From positions 1 through 64,000 of the forward strand of contig CAXBKQ010000013.1 in NCBI GenBank assembly GCA_963976435.1: a stretch of 64,000 nt of DNA. Reading direction: 5' to 3'. Below are positions 41,671-50,958 of the stretch, piece after piece. Each line of letters begins with the position of its first letter. Within the stretch, counting starts at the first letter, position 1. The DNA comes from CAKZNE01 sp963976435. Its GTDB lineage: Bacteria > Bacteroidota > Bacteroidia > Flavobacteriales > Schleiferiaceae. A program made the position numbers and the translations under genes. Below the pieces are notes generated by a model, which was given only the letters and a program-made list of their open reading frames with translations, was not told the origin of the DNA and did not search any database.

Positions 41671-42642
41671 TTGAAAAGTTTCCTTTACATAAGCCTGCCC
41701 GGTCAAAATGGTTTTAATTCTTATTTGGAAAATCCTATTGATGGTAATTTTGAATTTAAATTCTCTCCCTTTGATTCAAATTTTGAGGAGCTAAATCTTA
41801 AAATGGAGCTAGCGGATTTTCCAGAGTTTTCTTTTCAAGGATTAAAATCGCTTTCCTCATCCCATTATCAACAGGAGGAATACCTCCAAGTCATTGAAAA
41901 AACTAAGGAAAAAATCAGGAATAAGAATTTGGGTAAGGTGGTGATTTCTAGAAGCAAGGAGTTTCCAGCCTTGAACTTTAATGCCCTAAATACTTTTAAA
42001 TTATTGGTAGAAAAGTATCCCAATGCCTGTGTTTATCTCTTCGGGAATGAAAAGGCTGGATTGTGGATGGGGGCGAGTCCTGAAACACTTCTGAAATCCG
42101 AAGCAGAGATCCTTACTACTATAAGCTTGGCTGGTACTCGGAAAATTGGTGAAGAATCTGATTTTGGACCCAAAGAATTTGAAGAACAACAATTGGTAAC
42201 GGACTATATAAGAGAGGTTTTTGAAGCTGATTCAGGAATTGATGAACTTGAAATTGCTAAAAGGACTATTAAAAAAGCAGGAAATCTTATTCACCTTGCT
42301 TCAAATATTAGAGCCAAGAAAAATGATAATTTTCAATTAAATGAATTCCTAAAAGGCTTTCACCCCACACCCGCTGTAGGTGGTTTTCCAAAACCTGGGG
42401 CACTAAAAATAATTTCAGAACTGGAAAAACATTCACGATCCTATTATTCAGGTTATTTCGGCTTAAAGAAAAAAGACAGTTTTCATTATTTTGTAAACCT
42501 TAGATGTATGCAATTGTTTAATAATTCTGTAGTCTTGTATGCTGGAGGAGGAATAACAAAAGATAGCATAGCTTTGGACGAGTGGTTGGAAACCGAATCA
42601 AAAATGAAAACACTTTTAAATGTTTTGCAAGATCAACTATAA
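41671..42642 (+). CDS. menF: Isochorismate synthase
   Basis: A 323-residue chorismate-binding enzyme that converts chorismate to isochorismate, the first committed step of menaquinone synthesis. It starts at TTG 41671; a stop lies directly upstream in frame. The chorismate-binding core is seen in KVVISRSKEF, TISLAGTRKIG and HPTPAVGGFPK. Shorter than most (about 400-450), lacking part of the N-terminal region, which is common in Bacteroidota. Its stop is immediately followed by the menD ATG. Confidence 0.93.
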   Translation: MKSFLYISLPGQNGFNSYLENPIDGNFEFKFSPFDSNFEELNLKMELADFPEFSFQGLKSLSSSHYQQEEYLQVIEKTKEKIRNKNLGKVVISRSKEFPALNFNALNTFKLLVEKYPNACVYLFGNEKAGLWMGASPETLLKSEAEILTTISLAGTRKIGEESDFGPKEFEEQQLVTDYIREVFEADSGIDELEIAKRTIKKAGNLIHLASNIRAKKNDNFQLNEFLKGFHPTPAVGGFPKPGALKIISELEKHSRSYYSGYFGLKKKDSFHYFVNLRCMQLFNNSVVLYAGGGITKDSIALDEWLETESKMKTLLNVLQDQL

Positions 42643-44328
42643 ATGAGCAAAACTTCAGCAAAGGCAAATGCCAGATATTTAGGGAAATTATTGAAGCAAC
42701 ATCATTGCCATCAAATTGTGATTTCACCAGGTAGCAGAAATGCACCTATTATTACAGCCCTAGCAAATGATCCAGATTATAATTGCATTTCTGTACCTGA
42801 TGAAAGGACAGCAGGATTCACCGCTTTAGGAAAATGCATGGCCAGTAAAAAGCCAGTTGCCGTAGTTTGTAGCTCAGGATCCGCATTAGCAAATTATTAC
42901 CCAGCAGTAACCGAGGCCTATTATCAAAAATTACCCTTGGTTATTCTATCGGCAGACCGACCACTGGAATGGATAGATCAAGGTATTGGTCAGACTATTC
43001 GTCAGGATAATATTTTTGAAAATCATATTCAATATTCCGCGAATCTCCTTGGTGAGCCTAAGGATGAATTGACTAAAAACTATAATCAAAGGCAAATTAA
43101 CCAGGCTCTTTTGGCAACAAAGGATGGACCTGTTCATATAAACATCCCCTTTTCGGAACCCTTGTATGAAAGTGTATCCAATCCAGAAGAAAGGATTCGT
43201 TTTATTGAAAAAGTAGATGTAAAAAGACAACTAGATGCTAAAAATTGGGCTCCACTTTATAATAAGTGGAATAAGTCTCCCAAAATTCTTGTATTAGCCG
43301 GACAATTAGATTTCAAGCCTGAGCTAATAAAAAGTATTGAGTCCTTACACAACAAAAGTCCTTTTTTAATTTTCAGCGAAACTTTAAGCAATTTACATTG
43401 CACTAATTCCATTTCTTCCATAGATCGATTGATAAATACTATTTCAGAAGATCAAAAGAAATTATTAAAACCAGATATCCTAATAACCATTGGTGGGGAA
43501 ATAGTAAGTAAGATGGTTAAAAAGTTACTGCGAAATCCTGAAATTGAACATTGGCTTGTTTCTGAAAGCCCAGAAATTAAGGATAGCTTTCTAAATCTTA
43601 ATAAATTAATACCCCTATCACCACAAGAATTTTTTGAAGGGATGCTATTGGGGCTAAGCGAAAAGAAGGCGGAATACCCCAAAACTTGGTTGAATTTGGA
43701 TAAAATAAAATCCAGGAAACATCAAGAATTTATGGCCCAAAGTTCTTATTCTGATTTGCAGGTTGTTGGGGAATTGCTTCACCATTTACCAAAAAATTCT
43801 GTTCTCCATACTGCCAATAGCGCCTCTGTAAGATATACCCAATTATTTGATCAGGATCCAAGCATAGAGCATTTCGCAAACAGAGGCACTAGTGGTATTG
43901 ATGGTTGTAGCTCCACCAGCCTTGGATTTGCAAGCATGACCGATAAAATAGTAACTCTTTTAAGTGGTGATATTGCCTTTATGTATGATTCAAATGCCTT
44001 TTGGAATAATGAGTTGAAAGGCAATTTAAGACTGCTCGTCATCAATAATAATGGCGGGAATATTTTTAGAATAATTAAAGGTCCTAAGAAGGATGGAAAT
44101 TTTGAAAAATTCCAGGAAACAAATCATCTTCAATCTGCAGAAAGTATTGCTTTGCGCTATTCCCTTTCCTATCAAAAGGCTCATGATTTAATTGAATTGA
44201 AAAAGGAGCTAAAAACATTCTATGAACCATCAGAAAGACCAAAGGTCTTGGAAGTTTTTACACCGAGAATTGAAAGTCCAGAAATCCTACAAGACTACTT
44301 TAGATTTTTATCTTTAGACAATGAGTGA
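42643..44328 (+). CDS. menD: 2-Succinyl-5-enolpyruvyl-6-hydroxy-3-cyclohexene-1-carboxylate synthase
   Basis: A 561-residue thiamine-diphosphate enzyme joining isochorismate and 2-oxoglutarate to give SEPHCHC. N-terminal motif ISPGSRNAPI near 25-34, a conserved DERTAGFTALG near 47-57, and a ThDP-binding GDIAFMYD / NNNGGNIF region near 443-475 are present. The start follows the menF stop with no gap. The last eight bases overlap the first PH-domain gene. Length is typical. Confidence 0.95.
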   Translation: MSKTSAKANARYLGKLLKQHHCHQIVISPGSRNAPIITALANDPDYNCISVPDERTAGFTALGKCMASKKPVAVVCSSGSALANYYPAVTEAYYQKLPLVILSADRPLEWIDQGIGQTIRQDNIFENHIQYSANLLGEPKDELTKNYNQRQINQALLATKDGPVHINIPFSEPLYESVSNPEERIRFIEKVDVKRQLDAKNWAPLYNKWNKSPKILVLAGQLDFKPELIKSIESLHNKSPFLIFSETLSNLHCTNSISSIDRLINTISEDQKKLLKPDILITIGGEIVSKMVKKLLRNPEIEHWLVSESPEIKDSFLNLNKLIPLSPQEFFEGMLLGLSEKKAEYPKTWLNLDKIKSRKHQEFMAQSSYSDLQVVGELLHHLPKNSVLHTANSASVRYTQLFDQDPSIEHFANRGTSGIDGCSSTSLGFASMTDKIVTLLSGDIAFMYDSNAFWNNELKGNLRLLVINNNGGNIFRIIKGPKKDGNFEKFQETNHLQSAESIALRYSLSYQKAHDLIELKKELKTFYEPSERPKVLEVFTPRIESPEILQDYFRFLSLDNE

Positions 44329-44869
44329 AGAATTGAATTTGGAGCCTTCGGGCATTGGCCAAAAAAGGCTTTTCGAAAATTTGGAAATTGATAAAAACCA
44401 GATTCCCACTATGGATGAGGTGAACTTCACCAATTTGGAGAAGGATTTTTTATGGATGAGAATCACAAGCTGGAGCATTTTTCTTTTTATCCTTTTGGGT
44501 TTTTTAATCATTATTGGATTTAAAACAGACACGGCAATTTGGAAAATTAGCGCCCCATGGTTGGCCTTTTTAATTCTAATAGTTTTTATTGAATTAAAAG
44601 GTTTTAAAATAAAGGGCTATGCCATTCGGCAAAAGGATATTTCCTATAAATCTGGTCTAATATTTTTCAGCATGACCAGCGTTCCATTCAATAGAATTCA
44701 ACATGTAGAAGTTAGCCAAGGCCCTATAGCAAGGCTTTTTGATTTGGCAAGTGTAAAAGTTTATACCGCCGGAGGTTCTACAAGCGACCTTAGGATTGGT
44801 GGCTTGAAAAAGGAAGAAGCACATAGATTGAGGGATCATATAAGTCATTTGAGCAGCCAACATGCCTAA
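44321..44869 (+). CDS. bPH2-domain (YdbS-like) membrane protein
   Basis: A 182-residue protein with two membrane segments (about 50-70 and 75-92) and a bacterial PH domain (about 95-178; RQKDISYKSGLIFFS, FNRIQHVEVSQGP, GGSTSDLRI). This is the YdbS-like group, whose members sit in membranes and are thought to bind lipids or protein partners; function is unsettled. It overlaps menD by eight bases and the next PH gene by eight, and occupies the position where menB is often found in Bacteroidota. Confidence 0.9.
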   Translation: MSEELNLEPSGIGQKRLFENLEIDKNQIPTMDEVNFTNLEKDFLWMRITSWSIFLFILLGFLIIIGFKTDTAIWKISAPWLAFLILIVFIELKGFKIKGYAIRQKDISYKSGLIFFSMTSVPFNRIQHVEVSQGPIARLFDLASVKVYTAGGSTSDLRIGGLKKEEAHRLRDHISHLSSQHA

Positions 44870-46370
44870 ACTGGATTTAAGTAAGCCACAAAGACAATCA
44901 CCAATCGGGGTTGGAGTTTTGTTTTTTAAGAAACTAAGAGTGGCCATAAATATTTTTATTTCCATAATAGTGGTTCAGTTTGGATTTCAGTCAAACTTAT
45001 CATCACTGAGCTTTATGATTATTGTGGCTATAGTTTTGCTGATCGTTTTCCTTATCGCTTTTTTACATTTTCGAAAATTCACTTTTTATGTTGAGGAAGA
45101 TTCTTTCATTATCGAAAAAGGATTGGTTCGTCGTGATAAAGTAGCAGTTCCGTTTGATCGAATTCAATCTGTACATATCAACCAAAATTTGATTCAGCGG
45201 ATTTTAGGTGTGGTTGGTTTAAAGGTAGATACAGCGGGTTCGGCTATAAAAGAATTAGAAATATCAGCCTTGCCAAAATCTTATGCTAGATCTTTGCAAG
45301 AATACCTAACCGAACAAAGGGATGCAGTATTAAAAGAAGATTTAGATTCAGAACCAGTAGAGGTAAATATTCCCATTTCTGGTGATTTGAAAGCAAAAAA
45401 GTCTCCTTTAATTAAATTAGATATCAAGGATATTCTGAGAATTGGAATAACCGAAAACCACTTAAAAAGGGGTTTGATATTATTTGCCATTATTAACGGA
45501 TATATCTGGCAATATGAAGAGTTTTTACTAGCTCCATTTGAAGAGTTAGTAACTGAATATGAAGACTATGTGATGGGGGAGTGGTTGTTTTTACTGCCTA
45601 TAGCTCTTGCTGCCTTTTTAGTAGTAGCCGTGCTTTTGTCCTTAATACAAGCTATACTTCGATATTTTGATTTGCGCTTTTTTGTGGATGAAAAAGGTGT
45701 TCAATTGCTAGCGGGATTAGTGAAAAAGGCAGAATACCAAATACCAGTAAATAAGATCCAATTTATCAAGTGGAGCAGCAACCCACTGCGGAAAATATTT
45801 GGTTTAAAGACCATTTCTGTAAAGCAGGCCGGTAGTAATCAAGCTAATGACAAACAATCGATGGTGGTGCCGGGGAGCAGCCAAGAACAATTGGATGTAG
45901 TTTTGGATGAGTTTTATCCGGAAAGGCATGATTCAACATTTGTAAGTTTTCAATCCCATCATTTTTTTAAAATCCAGTTGCTCATATTGTTTGGCATCCT
46001 CCCTGCCTTATTATTGTCATTGTTATTTTTTTATGACCCTTGGTTTCTATTAAGCCCATTTTTATGGTTGCTGATTGCTATACCCTTAGCGATGAAATTC
46101 GCCGTGTCATGGAAAATAGAATGCAATAAGGATTTGATAAAATTTAAGAGGGGATGGATTTTTCCTAAAGTGGTGATTATCAAATATTATAAAATTCAAA
46201 ATTTAAAAATAAATCAGAATATTTTTCAACGAAAAAGGAATACCGTACATCTCGATTTTTTTACAGCAGGAGGGAACTTGAGAATGTGGCAATTAGATGA
46301 AAAAGTAGCCAAAGAGCTGTACGACTATATCCTTTATAAAGTAGAGAGTTCCGAAGCCAGTTGGATGTGA
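44862..46370 (+). CDS. YdbT-like protein with three bPH2 domains
   Basis: A 502-residue membrane protein. Three bPH2 units are interspersed with membrane pairs: the first with VRRDKVAVPFDRIQSVHINQ near 85-105, the second with KKAEYQIPVNKIQFIKWSS near 290-308, and the third with IIKYYKIQNLKINQNIF near 435-450. This matches YdbT. YdbS/YdbT pairs are encoded together in Bacillus. Overlaps the YdbS-like gene by eight bases. It ends 74 bases before menA. Confidence 0.9.
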   Translation: MPKLDLSKPQRQSPIGVGVLFFKKLRVAINIFISIIVVQFGFQSNLSSLSFMIIVAIVLLIVFLIAFLHFRKFTFYVEEDSFIIEKGLVRRDKVAVPFDRIQSVHINQNLIQRILGVVGLKVDTAGSAIKELEISALPKSYARSLQEYLTEQRDAVLKEDLDSEPVEVNIPISGDLKAKKSPLIKLDIKDILRIGITENHLKRGLILFAIINGYIWQYEEFLLAPFEELVTEYEDYVMGEWLFLLPIALAAFLVVAVLLSLIQAILRYFDLRFFVDEKGVQLLAGLVKKAEYQIPVNKIQFIKWSSNPLRKIFGLKTISVKQAGSNQANDKQSMVVPGSSQEQLDVVLDEFYPERHDSTFVSFQSHHFFKIQLLILFGILPALLLSLLFFYDPWFLLSPFLWLLIAIPLAMKFAVSWKIECNKDLIKFKRGWIFPKVVIIKYYKIQNLKINQNIFQRKRNTVHLDFFTAGGNLRMWQLDEKVAKELYDYILYKVESSEASWM

Positions 46371-46444
46371 TTTTTTTCATTGAATTCATCTTATCTTCGC
46401 CAGAATTAGCAATTCACAAAAGATCTAAAGGCTAAATTTTAATA

Positions 46445-47341
46445 ATGAATATCAAGCATTGGATAGCCGCGGCTAGATTAAGAACCCTACCTCTAGCATT
46501 TTCAAGTATAATATTGGGAAACTGTTTGGCAAGTTCCGAAGGTTCCTTCAATTGGACTATTTTAATTTTATCTCTTATCACAACCCTTTGTTATCAGATT
46601 TTAAGCAATTATGCCAATGACTATGGAGATGGTATTAAAGGTACGGATGACAATAGAACTGGCGAAAAAAGAGCTGTAGCCTCAGGAATAATTAGTGCAG
46701 CTAAGATGAAAAAGGCTGTAATATTATTTTCTATTCTCTCTTTGTTTTTTGGTAGCTGGTTGAGCATTGTGGCCACAAGGGACTTATCTATTTATATAAG
46801 TATCCTTTTCATCGTTTTAGGCATATTCGCCGTCATAGCAGCAATCAGCTATACTGTAGGGGATAAGGCTTATGGTTATAGAGGTTTTGGCGATGTTTTT
46901 GTCCTCCTGTTTTTTGGATACGTGGGAGTGGTAGGTTCCTATTATTTGCAAAGTAATGTTTGGGATTGGATGATATTTCTGCCAGCTACTTCTGTTGGAT
47001 TTCTTGCCATGGGAGTCTTAAACCTGAATAATATGAGGGACATTGAAACGGATAAAGAGAATGGAAAAAGGACTCTTCCAGTTTTAATGGGATTGAAAAA
47101 GGCGAAATTTTACCAAGGAGCACTAATTATTTTAGCAATAGACTGTGCTTTTATTTATAATGTAATTGAGGAAGGTGGCTCCTGGCGAAGCCTTTATTTT
47201 ATTTCAATTCCCTTTTTAATTGCAGGTTTATTTAAAGTAAGGAAATCGTTTAGCCCTGAAGATTTTGAGCCACAATTAAAAGTTTTGGCATTGAGCACAC
47301 TATTATTTGCGCTAACATTTGGTATTGGTCAGATTTTATGA
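46445..47341 (+). CDS. menA: 1,4-Dihydroxy-2-naphthoate polyprenyltransferase
   Basis: A 298-residue integral membrane enzyme of the UbiA family that prenylates DHNA to demethylmenaquinone. About eight membrane segments; the first Asp-rich site is NDYGDGIKGTDDN near 59-71, and a second one is NNMRDIETDKENGKRT near 197-212, both binding the magnesium-diphosphate. Start ATG at 46445; overlaps menC by four bases. A box TATCTTCG at 46392-46399 might be a local promoter. Confidence 0.95.
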   Translation: MNIKHWIAAARLRTLPLAFSSIILGNCLASSEGSFNWTILILSLITTLCYQILSNYANDYGDGIKGTDDNRTGEKRAVASGIISAAKMKKAVILFSILSLFFGSWLSIVATRDLSIYISILFIVLGIFAVIAAISYTVGDKAYGYRGFGDVFVLLFFGYVGVVGSYYLQSNVWDWMIFLPATSVGFLAMGVLNLNNMRDIETDKENGKRTLPVLMGLKKAKFYQGALIILAIDCAFIYNVIEEGGSWRSLYFISIPFLIAGLFKVRKSFSPEDFEPQLKVLALSTLLFALTFGIGQIL

Positions 47342-48372
47342 AAGCAAGTTGGAAAAAGTATCAACTAGATTTTAAAAATCCATCTGGAACTAGTCGTGGG
47401 ATATTAAATAGCAAAGACTCTTATTTTATTTTTTTGGAGGATGTAAATAAAAGTGGGACTGGTGAATGCGGTCTTTTAAGAGGATTAAGCATTGATGATA
47501 GACCGGATTATGAGCATATGCTGGACTTTATTTGCAACAATATCCATCTTGGAATTCAACAATTGTATTCCCAATTAATGGAGTTTCCTTCCATACAGTT
47601 TGGTTTGGAGATGGCTTTTAAAGATTTAGACTCCGATAATCACGTATTATTTCCTAGTGATTTTACCAGAGGAAGAGCCAATCAAGCGATTAATGGATTA
47701 ATTTGGATGGGAGATAAAAGCTTTATGTCTAAGCAAGTGGGTGAAAAGCTAAATTCAGGGTTTAGGGTTCTAAAGATGAAAATAGGAGCCATAAAATTAG
47801 AAGAGGAGCTTGGAATACTAAAAAATCTGCGATCAGAATTTTCTAGCCAGGATCTGGAAATTAGACTAGATGCCAATGGAGCTTTTCAATTTGACGAGGC
47901 CAAGGAGCTTTTAGGAAGGTTTTCAGACTTGCATATACACTCCATCGAACAGCCAATAGCCAAGGGGCAGTGGACAGAAATGGCAGAACTTTGCGCTAAT
48001 ACACCCCTAGATATTGCGCTTGATGAAGAATTGATTGGGGTCTTTACGAGGAATAAAAAAATTGAATTGCTGGAAACCATTAATCCTCAGTATATAATTT
48101 TAAAACCCAGCTTTATTGGTGGTTTTCAAGGTTCAGAAGAGTGGATTTCCCTTTGCAATAGCCGAAATATTGGGTGGTGGGTAACCAGTGCTCTTGAAAG
48201 CAATATTGGATTAAGTGCCATTGCACAATGGAATTACACACTTAAAAACACATTACCTTCTGGTTTGGGGACAGGAAGTTTATATAAGAATAATTTTCCA
48301 AGTCCCCTTTTTGTTGAAAGAGGGCATATTTATTATGATAGCAAACAGCAAAATTGGAATATTGACTTATAA
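47338..48372 (+). CDS. menC: o-Succinylbenzoate synthase
   Basis: A 344-residue enolase-superfamily dehydratase that turns SHCHC into o-succinylbenzoate. The motifs are FRVLKMKIG (catalytic Lys) near 142-150, LDANGAF near 178-184 (metal Asp), SIEQPIAKG (metal Glu), ALDEELIG (metal Asp), and LKPSFIGG (second Lys). Overlaps menA by four bases (ATGA) and the convergent TonB receptor by six. Confidence 0.95.
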   Translation: MKASWKKYQLDFKNPSGTSRGILNSKDSYFIFLEDVNKSGTGECGLLRGLSIDDRPDYEHMLDFICNNIHLGIQQLYSQLMEFPSIQFGLEMAFKDLDSDNHVLFPSDFTRGRANQAINGLIWMGDKSFMSKQVGEKLNSGFRVLKMKIGAIKLEEELGILKNLRSEFSSQDLEIRLDANGAFQFDEAKELLGRFSDLHIHSIEQPIAKGQWTEMAELCANTPLDIALDEELIGVFTRNKKIELLETINPQYIILKPSFIGGFQGSEEWISLCNSRNIGWWVTSALESNIGLSAIAQWNYTLKNTLPSGLGTGSLYKNNFPSPLFVERGHIYYDSKQQNWNIDL

Positions 48373-50766
48373 TCTTCCTCGAATGCTGAGGTTTATACTT
48401 TTTCCCATAGCAGCTATTCCAGATGAATAGGACCTATACCTTGCATCATTAATATTTAGCAAACCAACTTGTACAACTAATTTTTCTGAAAGATTCACCG
48501 CCATTCTCAAGTTTAAGGTATACCAAGATGGAGAATAGGGTCGCCCTTCGGAGTCCGTGGCATATAAAAGTGCTTTATCCCTTTCACTTTCAGCTAGATT
48601 TTCATAGCTTAAAACACCATTGTAATTCACGAAAAAGTCGAAGTCTACTATCTTATATTTATAATTGAGATGGGTATTGGCAAAAAGTGGAGCAACATGT
48701 CGCAAAGCTTCTCCTTCGGAAGTTTCCCCTTGGGTATAGTTGATATTCCCCTTTAAATGGAGATCCTTAACTATTCTTAGATCCACAGCCGCTTGAATTC
48801 CCCAAACTCTTGCAGAACCAATATTTTGTACAGCCTGTACCTGACTGAGTTCTCCATCATAGAATATAGAATCCTCACCATTTAGATTAAAGTCCTCTCT
48901 TGCCAAGGCATTTTGAAGATAGGAATAGTATAAATTCAATTGGAGTTTAAGGGGTTTCCAACTATTATTTGTCAAACCAAAATCCAATGCATAAAGGAAT
49001 TCAGGTTTTAAATCTGGATTGGGAATTACAACATTTCCAGGGCTTGAATCAAATATTTTGGAGATATCATCAATATTTGGAGCCCTAAAACCATTGGAAG
49101 CATTGAGAATAAATTTCCAATCCTTTTTAGCATTATAGGCAAGTCCAATACTTCCGTTTAATGCTTTAAATTCATTGTCTATATTAACATTCGGTAAGGG
49201 AAAAAAACTGCTGTCTATTTCTCCACTAAGATGCACCCAGTTGGCTCTTAAGCCTAGGTCTAATGTTAATTCAGGTAAAATTCTGTTAGTTATGGAAGCG
49301 TAAGCTGATGTGGCATTCCAAAGACTGCCATCGGGATATCTGGTGCTAGTAGCAATTTCATTCTGATTTAGGATATCTACGATAATCCCTTCGGAGCCTA
49401 TTTTATTATATACATTATCAAAACCATAATGTAGTCGTGTTTTATGGCTAATGATCTTTTCAAAATCAAGGCTAAAATTAAGGGCTCTAACGGTTTCGGT
49501 TCTTTGTCTTAAACTGTTGGAAAACATTTTCCTATCATTTCTACTTTCTTCAAAAAATTGATAGGCAAGGTTAGTTTTAAGATGATCAAAAAACTTGTTA
49601 TTGCTTCTTAGTGTATAATTTAAATTATGCATCATCCATTTTTGTGGACCATAATACCATTCTGCATTTTTCAGCGAATCTTCTCCGCTATACTCTATTA
49701 ATCTATCATAGCGAGGAACATCAGAACTCAAGCTATAGTGAAAACCATAGCTCAATTCAGAATTTGAATTAAGTTTCAATTTGAATTTTTGCATCAAATT
49801 GAATTGGTTGAAAGCTGTTCCGAGTTGTAATTGAGGGTTGGCATTCCTTAGGCTTGAATCTCTACCATTTATTCTATCTTGATAGTGATTCCTTAAATAT
49901 TCCTCAGGACCAAAACTGCCCATGCTTTGATCCGAATAATCAGAAAAACTAAAACTGCTAATGGAGGCAAATTTGGACTTGCTAAACCCAAAATGAAGGT
50001 GTGCGGTTTTTTCGGAGTTTGCAGAATTATATCTCGCTAAATAGCCTAGGTTAAATTTGGTTTTATCAGCAAAGCTAAAATCTGGAGTGGATAAAGTGCT
50101 AAAATTCATTACTCCACCAATAGCGTCACTACCGTAAATAACAGCTCCTGGTCCAAAAATAATATCCGTTTGTTCTATGGCATTGGCATCCAAAGCAATC
50201 ACATTTTGAACATTTCCTTCCCTAAAAATTGCTGTATTCATTCTTACCCCATCAACCACCAGAAGGACTCTATTTGTGCTAAACCCTCGGATCATCGGAC
50301 TTCCACCACCCAACTGACTTTTTTGAACAAAGACCTGCCCAGATTGTTCCAAAAGATCCGCTGCAGTTTGTGGATTTTTAAATTCTATTTCCTTTTTACT
50401 TATGGTACTTATACTAATGGGAGTTTCATCTTTATTTCTTTCCCATTTATTAAAACTAAGATCAATAATGCCAAGTTCCATAAGTTTTTCTTCCAAGTAT
50501 ATTTTGTTTCCATTTGCCTTTATTTGCTCCATGGAAACACTTACCTCCAAATAGGAGGGATGTTGGAATTTTAAAACTTTGCAATCCTTTAAAAGATTCA
50601 AATCTATTTCTCCCTTTGCATTAGAACTTGCACTTGCCAGCTCGCAATAAACATATAGATTTGGGATGGGTTTTCCTGATTGAACATCCAGAACCTTTAA
50701 AAGGTTTTGGCCAATGCCCAGAAAAGGAAGAAGGAAAAATAATAGTAGAAATGAATTGAACTTCAT
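48367..50766 (-). CDS. TonB-dependent outer-membrane receptor
   Basis: A 799-residue outer-membrane receptor. Signal peptide about 1-19; a carboxypeptidase-regulatory-like domain (about 22-100), the plug (about 115-225; TAADLLEQSGQVFVQKS, GSPMIRGFSTNRVLLVVDG, AVIYGSDAIGGVMNFST), then a 22-strand barrel ending in SRDRSYSS...NLSIRGRL-type beta strands. The plug most resembles heme/hemoglobin or cobalamin receptors, but the ligand is unknown. It is transcribed on the opposite strand to the men genes that flank it. A terminator-like hairpin occurs in its upstream leader. Confidence 0.92.
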   Translation of the reverse strand: MKFNSFLLLFFLLPFLGIGQNLLKVLDVQSGKPIPNLYVYCELASASSNAKGEIDLNLLKDCKVLKFQHPSYLEVSVSMEQIKANGNKIYLEEKLMELGIIDLSFNKWERNKDETPISISTISKKEIEFKNPQTAADLLEQSGQVFVQKSQLGGGSPMIRGFSTNRVLLVVDGVRMNTAIFREGNVQNVIALDANAIEQTDIIFGPGAVIYGSDAIGGVMNFSTLSTPDFSFADKTKFNLGYLARYNSANSEKTAHLHFGFSKSKFASISSFSFSDYSDQSMGSFGPEEYLRNHYQDRINGRDSSLRNANPQLQLGTAFNQFNLMQKFKLKLNSNSELSYGFHYSLSSDVPRYDRLIEYSGEDSLKNAEWYYGPQKWMMHNLNYTLRSNNKFFDHLKTNLAYQFFEESRNDRKMFSNSLRQRTETVRALNFSLDFEKIISHKTRLHYGFDNVYNKIGSEGIIVDILNQNEIATSTRYPDGSLWNATSAYASITNRILPELTLDLGLRANWVHLSGEIDSSFFPLPNVNIDNEFKALNGSIGLAYNAKKDWKFILNASNGFRAPNIDDISKIFDSSPGNVVIPNPDLKPEFLYALDFGLTNNSWKPLKLQLNLYYSYLQNALAREDFNLNGEDSIFYDGELSQVQAVQNIGSARVWGIQAAVDLRIVKDLHLKGNINYTQGETSEGEALRHVAPLFANTHLNYKYKIVDFDFFVNYNGVLSYENLAESERDKALLYATDSEGRPYSPSWYTLNLRMAVNLSEKLVVQVGLLNINDARYRSYSSGIAAMGKSINLSIRGRL

Positions 50767-50839
50767 TCAAAAAATAATTTTCGAAAAGGCAACAATAATT
50801 AAGCCAGTAAAGGTGCTAATATAAATTCAAACTAAGGAC

Positions 50840-50875
50840 AAAAAAAAAGCACTTGTCTTAACAAGTGCTTTCTTA
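50840..50875. terminator. Terminator-like hairpin in the TonB receptor leader
   Basis: AAAGCACTTGT / ACAAGTGCTTT stem around CTTA. On the minus strand it is followed by a nine-base T run and lies about 85 bases upstream of the TonB receptor start, in the shared divergent region with menE. It looks like a functional intrinsic terminator in the receptor's 5' leader, or it may end a short RNA. Confidence 0.75.
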
Positions 50876-50958
50876 AACAGGGTGAAACCACAAGGGTTCA
50901 ATTTATAGAAATAGGAACTGTATAGTAGGTAACGAGAGTATTTTAAATAAGGTTGGGT

